Shown here in pieces: positions 7,432 through 15,815 of a DNA stretch of 64,000 nucleotides. Position numbers and translations under genes: made by a program. Within the stretch, counting starts at the first letter, position 1. Each line of letters begins with the position of its first letter. The notes under the pieces are model-generated. The model saw only the letters and a program-made list of their open reading frames with translations. It ran no database searches and was not told the DNA's origin. The DNA is from Saccharomonospora marina XMU15 (GTDB lineage: Bacteria > Actinomycetota > Actinomycetes > Mycobacteriales > Pseudonocardiaceae): positions 1,392,628 to 1,456,627 of the forward strand of contig NZ_CM001439.1 in the NCBI RefSeq assembly GCF_000244955.1. The letters run 5' to 3'.

Positions 7432-9129
7432 ATGAGTACGGACCGGTCCAGCCTGAACCCGTCGCAGCGCGAAACCGCACTGCGCGACATGTCGCAGCGG
7501 GAGTTCGACCTCGTGGTGATCGGCGGCGGAGTCACCGGCGTCGGCACGGCGCTCGACGCGGTGAGCCGGGGCCTTTCGGTTGCCCTGCTGGAGGCAGGTG
7601 ACCTGGCCGAAGGTACCTCGTCGCGGTCGGGCAAGGTGTTCCACGGCGGGCTGCGTTACCTGGAGCAGTTGAACTTCTCCCTGGTGAAGGAAGCGCTCAC
7701 CGAGCGCGACCTGATGGTGGATCGGCTCTGCCCACACCTGGTGTCGCCGGAGCGGTTCCTGTTCCCGTTCACCCGCCGCAGGCAGCGGCCCTACGTCGGG
7801 GCGGGGGTGCTGCTGTACGACCTGCTGCGGCTCACCGGAACGCGGAGTGTGGCCGGGCACCGGCATCTGTCGCGTGCCGCGGTGTTGCGTGAGATGCCCG
7901 CGCTCGACCCCGAACCCATCACCGGCGGGGTGCAGTACCACGATGTCCGCGTCGACGACGCCAGGCACACCATGATGGTGGCCAGGACCGCCGCGCGGCT
8001 CGGCGCGCGGATCGCCACGCGGGCACGTGCGGTGGGGATGCTCGTGGAAGGTGGTCGGGTCCGTGGTGTCCGGGTCCGCGACGAGCGCGGCGGCACCGAG
8101 TTGACCGTCCGCGCCCGCGCGGTGGTGAACGCCGCCGGGGTGTGGGCCGAAGCGGTGCAGGAGTTGGCGGGCGAATCGAGCATCGCGGTGACCGCGGCCA
8201 AAGGTATCCACCTCGTCGTTCCCGGCGAGGCGATCAACTCCAGGACGGGGCTCATCGCCAAGACCGCAGACAGCGTCTTCATCATCCGGCGCTGGTTCGA
8301 CCACTGGCTGCTGGGCACCACCGACACCATGTGGGACCACGCGAGGTCGCAACCCGTGGCGACCCGGTCGGACGTGGACTACCTGCTCGACCAGGCGAAC
8401 CGCTGGCTGCGGACACCGCTTTCGTACGACGACGTCGTCGGCGTGTACGCGGGGCTTCGCCCACTGGTGAGCGGCAAGGGTTCGGCGACGGCGAGGCTGT
8501 CCCGCGACCACGTGGTCACGGAACGGCCTCGCGGGCTGTTCACCGTGGTCGGCGGCAAGTACACGACCTACCGGGTGATGGCGCGCGACGCGGTGGACGC
8601 GGCGGCGCGACGGCTGGAGCGCCCCGTGCCGCACTCGGTGACCGATCGGTTGCCGATCATCGGTGCGGCCGGGTATCCGGCGTTGCTCAACCAGCGGCGC
8701 ACGCTGGCGGCCGAGGCGGGGCTCGACGAGCGGCGCATCGACCACCTGCTCGGGCGCTACGGCGCGTTGACGACGGAACTGCTCGACCTGATCGCACGGC
8801 AGCCAGAACTCGGCGGGCCGGTGGCGGGCGCACCCGGCTATCTCGCCGCCGAACTGCACTACGCGGCGGCGCACGAGGGGGCCGACACTCTGGAGGACGT
8901 GCTGACGCGGCGAACGCGAGTGTTCATGGAGACACCTGACCGTGGCGGCGCGGCGGCAACGCACGCCGCCGACGTCGTCGGGGACGTGCTCGGTTGGGAC
9001 GACGCGCGCCGCAAGGACGAGGTGGAGGCATACCGGGTGGCACGCAGCGCCGAGCAGCGTGGCACGCAGGCGCGTTCCGACGCCGAGGCGGTCGCGGCGT
9101 TGCGGGCCGCACAGGCGGAACGACCCTGA
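7432..9129 (+). CDS. FAD-dependent glycerol-3-phosphate dehydrogenase-like protein (GlpD/EryB-like)
   Basis: A 565-residue flavoprotein of the GlpD family. The FAD-binding motif 'VIGGGVTGVG' is near residues 27-36, followed by 'GTSSRSGKVFHGGLRYLE', a GlpD hallmark. 'VDDARHTM', 'GTTDT' and 'GGKYTTYR' are also present, and the C-terminal DAO_C domain lies from about 410. An AGGAG site precedes the ATG. Known members oxidise polyol phosphates at the membrane and pass electrons to quinone: glycerol 3-phosphate (GlpD) or erythritol 4-phosphate (EryB). The kinases on both sides suggest it oxidises whatever they phosphorylate. The sequence alone does not separate GlpD from EryB activity. Confidence 0.88.
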   Translation: MSTDRSSLNPSQRETALRDMSQREFDLVVIGGGVTGVGTALDAVSRGLSVALLEAGDLAEGTSSRSGKVFHGGLRYLEQLNFSLVKEALTERDLMVDRLCPHLVSPERFLFPFTRRRQRPYVGAGVLLYDLLRLTGTRSVAGHRHLSRAAVLREMPALDPEPITGGVQYHDVRVDDARHTMMVARTAARLGARIATRARAVGMLVEGGRVRGVRVRDERGGTELTVRARAVVNAAGVWAEAVQELAGESSIAVTAAKGIHLVVPGEAINSRTGLIAKTADSVFIIRRWFDHWLLGTTDTMWDHARSQPVATRSDVDYLLDQANRWLRTPLSYDDVVGVYAGLRPLVSGKGSATARLSRDHVVTERPRGLFTVVGGKYTTYRVMARDAVDAAARRLERPVPHSVTDRLPIIGAAGYPALLNQRRTLAAEAGLDERRIDHLLGRYGALTTELLDLIARQPELGGPVAGAPGYLAAELHYAAAHEGADTLEDVLTRRTRVFMETPDRGGAAATHAADVVGDVLGWDDARRKDEVEAYRVARSAEQRGTQARSDAEAVAALRAAQAERP

Positions 9130-10670
9130 TGCCGACGACCAGGGACTGCGTCGTCGGCATCGACGTCGGCACCACCTCGGCCAAGGCCGTGGTGATCGAC
9201 GACAGGTCACGGGTGTTGGGCGAGGCCGCGCAGGAGTACCCGACCCGCTACGTCGGCCCATCGGGCGCGGAGCAGGACCCGAGGCACTGGTGGAAGGCCA
9301 GTTGCCGGTGCGTTCGGGCGGCGCTGGACGCGGCGGGAGTTCCCGCGACGGCCGTCGCCGCCGTCGCGGTGAGCAGCCAGGCACCGAGTGTCGTGGCGCT
9401 CGACGCGCGGCGGCAGCCGCTCGGTCCCGCGCTGTTGTGGCTGGATCGGCGTGGTGAGCAGGCCTGCCGCGACAGGGCTGCCGAAGGCGACCGCGTGGTG
9501 GCCGTCACCGGCAACCGGCTCGATCCCTACTACGCGGCCCCGAAACTGGCCTGGCTGCTGGACAACCAGCCCGGGTTGCGGTCGCTGGTCGACTCGGTGG
9601 TGTTCGCGGCGGGTTACGTCGTGCACGAACTCACCGGTGTGTTGTGCGCCGACACCGGGCATGCCGGGCTGAGCCTGCTCTACGACCTGCGTGCCGGTCG
9701 CTGGTCGGAGGAGTTGGCGCGGTTGTGGAACCTGCGGTCGGGTTGGCTGCCGCCGCTGGCGGACCCGACCGAGGTGGTCGGCTCGGTGCGCGCCGAGGCC
9801 GCGGAAGCCACGGGGCTGCCGAGGGGTACTCCCGTCGTCGCCGGGCTCGTCGACGGTGCCGCGGCGTCGCTCGAGTCGGGCGTCGTCGCGCACGGCGACG
9901 TGTGCGAGATGACCGGACAGTCCACTGTGGTCAACGCGGCGGTCGAGGCTTCGCAGGCGAGCGGACTGACGGGATCGTTGAGCGTCATGCCCTACGTCGT
10001 GCCGGGGCGGCACCTGGTGTTCGGCTCGATGGTCGCGACAGGCGGCATCCTTGCGTGGTTTCGAAGCCGCCTCGGACGCGGCGAGACGTTCGCCGACCTC
10101 GACGAGTTGGCCGCGACGGCACGACCCGGCGCGGGCGGCGTGCTGCTGCTGCCGTACTTCCTCGGGGAGCGCTCACCGGTGTGGGACTCCGACGCCAGGG
10201 GCGCGTTCGTGGGCATGTCGCTGGGCACCACGCGGGCCGACCTGGTGCGCGCGATCCTGGAGGGATCGGCGTACGGCCTGGCGCACAACCTGGCGGAGTT
10301 GGCCTCGCTGGGGCTGCGACCGCCCGCGCTGCGGGTGGTCGGCGGAGGCGCGCGGGGCAGGACCTGGAACCGGATCAAGGCCGATGTCACCGGACTCGCC
10401 GTCGAACTACCCCGCCAGTCCGCGGGTGCGCCGGTTGGCGCCGCGCTCGCGGCGGCCTCCGGTGTCGGGCTCGTCGACGACCTGGCCGACGCGGCACGCG
10501 AACGGTTCTCGGTGGCCGAGCGCATCGAACCCGATCCCGACCGGCACGCCGACTACCAGCGCCGCTACCGCGTCTACCGTGAACTCCACCCGGCGTTGCG
10601 GACGGTGCACTCGATGCTGGCCGAACTGCGAGACGCCGACCTCACATCGGCTGACGGCGGCGGGAGCTGA
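9129..10670 (+). CDS. FGGY-family carbohydrate kinase, xylulokinase-like
   Basis: A second FGGY kinase, 513 residues and only distantly similar to the one at 5177. It has 'GIDVGTTSAKA' at residues 10-20, the catalytic Asp242 in 'GLVDGAAASLESG', and the adenine-side motif 'VGGGARGRTW' near the C terminus. The ATG overlaps the GlpD-like stop by 1 bp, so translation is coupled. It is the last gene of the operon and its 3' end overlaps the convergent CoA-binding gene by 29 bp. Xylulokinase and gluconate-kinase-like members share these features. A ketopentose or tetrulose substrate fits the cluster. Confidence 0.85.
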   Translation: MPTTRDCVVGIDVGTTSAKAVVIDDRSRVLGEAAQEYPTRYVGPSGAEQDPRHWWKASCRCVRAALDAAGVPATAVAAVAVSSQAPSVVALDARRQPLGPALLWLDRRGEQACRDRAAEGDRVVAVTGNRLDPYYAAPKLAWLLDNQPGLRSLVDSVVFAAGYVVHELTGVLCADTGHAGLSLLYDLRAGRWSEELARLWNLRSGWLPPLADPTEVVGSVRAEAAEATGLPRGTPVVAGLVDGAAASLESGVVAHGDVCEMTGQSTVVNAAVEASQASGLTGSLSVMPYVVPGRHLVFGSMVATGGILAWFRSRLGRGETFADLDELAATARPGAGGVLLLPYFLGERSPVWDSDARGAFVGMSLGTTRADLVRAILEGSAYGLAHNLAELASLGLRPPALRVVGGGARGRTWNRIKADVTGLAVELPRQSAGAPVGAALAAASGVGLVDDLADAARERFSVAERIEPDPDRHADYQRRYRVYRELHPALRTVHSMLAELRDADLTSADGGGS

Positions 10671-11142
10671 CCACCCCGGTGTTGAACCCGGCCAGGTGCA
10701 GCCCACCGGCGAACCGCGCGTGCTCGATCTTGACGCAGCGATCCATCACCACGTCCAGTCCCGCCCGCGTGGCCCTTGCCGCCACCGGCTCGTGCCACAA
10801 CCCCAGTTGCAGCCACAGCGTGCGCGCTCCCGCGGCGATGACCTCCTCCGCGACTCCCGGCAGATCCTCGGGCTTGCGGAACACGCTCACCAGGTCCGCT
10901 CCGCCCGGCACGTCGGCCAGCGAAGGGTAAACGGGCTGTCCGAGCAGTTCGTCGAGTCTGGGGTTGACGAAGTTGACGCGGTACCGGGTGGACGACAGCA
11001 GGTAGGTGGCCACGAAGTAGCTGGGACGCGCGGGGTTGGCCGATGCTCCCACGACGGTGACCGACTCGGTGCGCGCCAGCAGGAGCTGGCGTTGCCGAGC
11101 CGTCGGTGCGGTCCATCCGTTCGGGTTCGACTCGATGCTCAT
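10642..11142 (-). CDS. CoA-binding domain protein (YccU-like)
   Basis: A 166-residue single-domain protein of the CoA_binding_2 family. It shows the nucleotide-fold segment 'VTVVGASANPARPSYFV', then 'NPRLDELLGQPVYPSL' and 'DLVSVFRKPE', the order typical of YccU-type proteins, which resemble the CoA-binding subunit of succinyl-CoA synthetase without the ligase part. Its ATG overlaps the metY stop by 4 bp, so the two are co-transcribed. The family's biochemical role is not settled. Linkage to metY is common in actinobacteria by my recollection. Confidence 0.82.
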   Translation of the reverse strand: MSIESNPNGWTAPTARQRQLLLARTESVTVVGASANPARPSYFVATYLLSSTRYRVNFVNPRLDELLGQPVYPSLADVPGGADLVSVFRKPEDLPGVAEEVIAAGARTLWLQLGLWHEPVAARATRAGLDVVMDRCVKIEHARFAGGLHLAGFNTGVVSSRRRQPM

Positions 11143-12437
11143 GCCGCCACCGCCTTGGCCAGCGCCTGGTCGATGTCCCAGAGGATGTCGTCGAGGTCTT
11201 CCAGTCCCACCGAGAGCCGGATCAGATCGGGACCGACACCGGCCTGCAGTAGCTGCTCCTCGGACAGTTGCTGGTGTGTGGTCGAGGCGGGATGGATGAC
11301 CAACGTCCTCGCGTCACCGACGTTGGCGAGGTGGGAGAGCAGTTCCACCGACTCCACGAACCGCTCGCCCGCGGCACGGCCGCCCTTGATGCCGAAAGAG
11401 AACACCGCGCCGGGGCCGAGCGGCAGGTATCGCCGTGCCCGGTCGGCATGCCGGTGGTCGGCCAACCCGGCATAGCCGACCCACGTCACCCTCGGGTCGG
11501 CCGCGAGGTAGTCGGCCACCGCCTTGGCGTTGGCGACGTGGGCGTCCATCCGCTGTGGCAGCGTCTCGACGCCCTGCAGCAGCAGGAACGCCGAGTGCGG
11601 TGAGAGCACGGCGCCGATGTCGCGCAACTGCTCGGCGCGCAGCCTGGTGCAGAAGGCGAACTCGCCGAAGTTCTCCCAGTACCGAAGCCCGCCGTAGCTG
11701 GCGACCGGCTCGGTCATGCGCGGGAACTTGCCGTTGCCCCAGTCGAACCGTCCCGACTCGACGACGACCCCGCCGAGTGTCGTGCCGTGCCCGCCGAGGA
11801 ACTTGGTGGCCGAGTGCAGCACGATGTCCGCGCCGTGCTCGATGGGCCTGCACAGGTATGGGGTGGCAAGCGTGGCGTCGACCACCAGCGGGATGTCGTG
11901 TGCGTGCGCCACGTCGGCGAGCGCGGCGATGTCGGCGATGTTGCCGCTCGGGTTGCCGATCACCTCGGTGAACAGCAGGCGTGTCTTACCGGTGATCGCG
12001 GCGGCGAAGCCGTCGGCGCTGTCGCGATCCGTTTCGGGGACGAACGTGGTGTCGATGCCGAAGCGGCGCAACGTGCCGTCGAGTTGTGTCACCGTGCCGC
12101 CGTAGAGACCGCTCGCCGACACGATGTGCTCGCCCGCCTCGGCCAGCGCGGCGAAGGTCAGGAACTCCGCTGCCTGCCCGCTACCGGTGGCCACACCGCC
12201 GATCCCGCCTTCCAGGCTCGCCATCCGCTCCTCGAACGCGGCCACGGTGGGGTTGCCGATGCGGCTGTAGATGTTGCCGTACTTCTGCAGCGCGAACAGG
12301 TTCGCGGCGTCGGCGGCGTCGTCGAACACGAAACTGGTCGTCTGGTAGATCGGCACCGCTCTCGCGCCGGTCTCGGGGTCAGGTGTGCCTCCCGCATGCA
12401 GCGCGCGGGTGCGAAAACCCCAATCACGTTCGCTCAT
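11139..12437 (-). CDS. metY: O-acetylhomoserine aminocarboxypropyltransferase (sulfhydrylase)
   Basis: A 432-residue PLP enzyme of the Cys/Met-metabolism family. It makes homocysteine from O-acetylhomoserine and sulfide in methionine synthesis. The Schiff-base Lys212 sits in 'HSATKFLGGHG'. 'GNPTVAAFEERMASLEGG' is the MetY form of the N-terminal motif, and 'VVDATLATPYLCRP' supplies the cofactor-contacting Asp. Length is normal for MetY (about 430) and longer than MetB or MetC. A TTGGGC-N17-TAGGGT promoter lies just upstream, with the -10 8 nt from the ATG. No SAM riboswitch fits in the 46-bp upstream gap. Confidence 0.92.
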   Translation of the reverse strand: MSERDWGFRTRALHAGGTPDPETGARAVPIYQTTSFVFDDAADAANLFALQKYGNIYSRIGNPTVAAFEERMASLEGGIGGVATGSGQAAEFLTFAALAEAGEHIVSASGLYGGTVTQLDGTLRRFGIDTTFVPETDRDSADGFAAAITGKTRLLFTEVIGNPSGNIADIAALADVAHAHDIPLVVDATLATPYLCRPIEHGADIVLHSATKFLGGHGTTLGGVVVESGRFDWGNGKFPRMTEPVASYGGLRYWENFGEFAFCTRLRAEQLRDIGAVLSPHSAFLLLQGVETLPQRMDAHVANAKAVADYLAADPRVTWVGYAGLADHRHADRARRYLPLGPGAVFSFGIKGGRAAGERFVESVELLSHLANVGDARTLVIHPASTTHQQLSEEQLLQAGVGPDLIRLSVGLEDLDDILWDIDQALAKAVAA

Positions 12438-12445
12438 CGCGACTC

Positions 12446-12474
12446 ACCCTAGGCGAACAACCCCCTTCGCCCAA
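12446..12474 (-). promoter_or_regulatory. candidate metY promoter, leaderless type
   Basis: Read on the minus strand: TTGGGC, a 17-bp spacer, TAGGGT, then 8 nt to the metY ATG. There is no room for a Shine-Dalgarno site between the -10 and the start, so the transcript would begin at or near the ATG. Confidence 0.5.
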
Positions 12475-12483
12475 GGATCACGG

Positions 12484-13128
12484 TCAGCCCAGCAGCGTGC
12501 GCAGCCGCTGGGCACGCTGCTGCGGTGGTTGCCGGGGACAGCTCGCGCACTTCTCGACCCCGGGCAGTTCCGCCTCGTAGATCAGGCAGCACGAGCACCG
12601 CCGCACCACGGGTCGCTCGCCGACGAACTCGAACCGCGGCCGAGGCATCGGGCCGCCGACGGCCTCGGCGAGCGCTTCCGCCAGCCGCATCGCCCGCTGC
12701 GGCGCGGCTGTGGCCGAACCCGCCCACAGCATCCGGTTGGCCACCGAGTCGGTCGCCACCGCCCACAGCGACCGCGCGGTGGCGCCGCTGACCCGTGCTG
12801 CCGCGCTGATCGCAGCGTCGAGCGCGGCGCCGAGTGCTTCGGCAAGCCGTTCGATCCCGCCTTCGAGGTTTCGGTCGGATTCCGAGTCGAGGTAGCGACC
12901 GTCGGGATGCATGTCGAGCGTGACGGCCGAAAGCGACGGGTCCCTTGCGATCCCGGTGTGGACGAAGGGCTCCAGCGCGGGCGCCACGAGCACCGACGAG
13001 GCCGAGTACCACCGGATGGTGCCGAGCACCCGCGCGCCAACGCGCCCGTACAGCCGCCGCGCGCGTTCCAGGTCGGCGGCCAGCCACTCCTCGTCCGCGA
13101 GCACGGTTGCGCGCACCCGGGTACTCAT
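12484..13128 (-). CDS. FhuF-like [2Fe-2S] protein
   Basis: A 214-residue protein whose C-terminal end carries a cysteine cluster at Cys178, Cys180, Cys181, Cys194 and Cys197 ('RCSCC' and 'KCASCP'). This matches the unusual iron-sulfur site of FhuF-type ferric-siderophore reductases, although FhuF itself has 10 rather than 12 residues between the Cys pair and the last two. The N-terminal 170 residues resemble the siderophore-binding part of the family only weakly. The ATG overlaps the start region of the convergently ordered RlmA-type gene stop by 4 bp, so both are co-transcribed. Role in iron release is inferred from family. No siderophore genes are nearby. Confidence 0.72.
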   Translation of the reverse strand: MSTRVRATVLADEEWLAADLERARRLYGRVGARVLGTIRWYSASSVLVAPALEPFVHTGIARDPSLSAVTLDMHPDGRYLDSESDRNLEGGIERLAEALGAALDAAISAAARVSGATARSLWAVATDSVANRMLWAGSATAAPQRAMRLAEALAEAVGGPMPRPRFEFVGERPVVRRCSCCLIYEAELPGVEKCASCPRQPPQQRAQRLRTLLG

Positions 13129-13988
13129 CCGAGCCTGCGGTAACTCGAGACCCGAAACGACGTGGTCACCTCGATCGGCTCGCGAATCGCGTCGAGGCGC
13201 GCGGCGAGATCACCCCGGTGCAGATGGTGCGCGTTCGGTCCCATCAGCACGGCCGCGCGGGCCTGCTCGGGGGTGAGCGTCACCGTGGCGTCCAGCCGGT
13301 CCTCTCCGCAAGCGGCGAAGCCCTGTGCGAGCGCATCGGTGAGGCGCCGCTGCTTGTCATCGGCCATGTCGAGCAGTCCCAGGGTGTCGGCGAGTCGGTC
13401 GAGGTGGCGCTGTCCCGGCACGACCACCAGCAGCGTGCCGCCCGGCCGCAGGACCCGGTGGAACTCACCGGGATTGCGCGGAGCGAACACGTTGAGCAGC
13501 ACGTCGGCCACCCCGGAAGACACCGGCCACGGCTGCCACAGGTTCCACACCGCCGCTCCGATACTCGGATGCGCCCTCGCCGCCCTGCGCAGTGCCGCCG
13601 CCGAGACGTCGAGCGCGAGGCCGGTCGCGTTACGCAGCCGCCGCAGCACCCGTGCCAGGTAGTAGCCGGTGCCCGCGCCCGCGTCGACGACGAACTCGCC
13701 GCCCGCCTGCTGCGCGCGGTCGGCGAGCAGGTCGGCCAGCGGCGCGTAGCAGCCGGTTTCCAAAAACCGCACCCGCGCCGCGACCATCTCGGCGGTGTCC
13801 GCCGTCTTGGCGGGGACCTTGGCGTGCAGCAGGTTGACGTAGCCCTGCCGCGCGATGTCGAACGAGTGTCCCCGGTCGCATCGCAGCCAGTGATCGCCGG
13901 GCCGCAGTTGCTCGCCACAGACGGAGCAGCGAAGCGCCGCCACGACCGCGGACGGTAGCGACTTCGCGGAGGTCTTCGGCGAGGTCAT
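13125..13988 (-). CDS. RlmA-type 23S rRNA (guanine-N1)-methyltransferase
   Basis: A 287-residue SAM-dependent methyltransferase with an N-terminal zinc finger, Cys21, Cys24, Cys37 and His41 ('CSVCGEQL' and 'RCDRGHSFD'), then 'QGYVNLL', as in RlmA(I)/RlmA(II). The SAM motif is 'VVDAGAGTGYYLA'. These enzymes methylate G745 or G748 in hairpin 35 of 23S rRNA, and some actinobacterial members (TlrB) give tylosin resistance. The start at 13988 gives a normal N terminus; an in-frame start 24 codons upstream would add a basic extension not usual in the family. It is divergent from amt. Which guanine is modified cannot be told from sequence. Confidence 0.82.
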   Translation of the reverse strand: MTSPKTSAKSLPSAVVAALRCSVCGEQLRPGDHWLRCDRGHSFDIARQGYVNLLHAKVPAKTADTAEMVAARVRFLETGCYAPLADLLADRAQQAGGEFVVDAGAGTGYYLARVLRRLRNATGLALDVSAAALRRAARAHPSIGAAVWNLWQPWPVSSGVADVLLNVFAPRNPGEFHRVLRPGGTLLVVVPGQRHLDRLADTLGLLDMADDKQRRLTDALAQGFAACGEDRLDATVTLTPEQARAAVLMGPNAHHLHRGDLAARLDAIREPIEVTTSFRVSSYRRLG

Positions 13989-14042
13989 GGAGCATATTCG
14001 ACCACGAGGTTTCCGGATCGGACGAATCGGCACCGGCGCCGG

Positions 14043-14058
14043 GAAACGCAGCCGTAAC
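14043..14058. promoter_or_regulatory. candidate GlnR half-site pair upstream of amt
   Basis: GAAAC, 6 nt, GTAAC matches the inner two elements of the actinobacterial GlnR box (GTNAC-n6-GAAAC repeated). The expected outer elements at 14032 and 14065 do not match. It lies about 115 bp before the amt start in the amt/rlmA-type divergent gap. Confidence 0.3.
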
Positions 14059-14162
14059 AACGCCGGTGGTTTGGTTCACAGCGACGCAACCTTTGGAGCC
14101 CTTCAGCGCAACACGCCTTTCCGATGCTGGGCCGCAATCGCTGATTTCGCCGACGGCTCTAG

Positions 14163-15806
<1,644 letters not shown>

Positions 15807-15815
15807 GAAGGTGCC

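Noticed and set aside
12438-12483. SAM riboswitch before metY
   Set aside because: Only 46 bp separate metY from the next gene, and the space is filled by a promoter.
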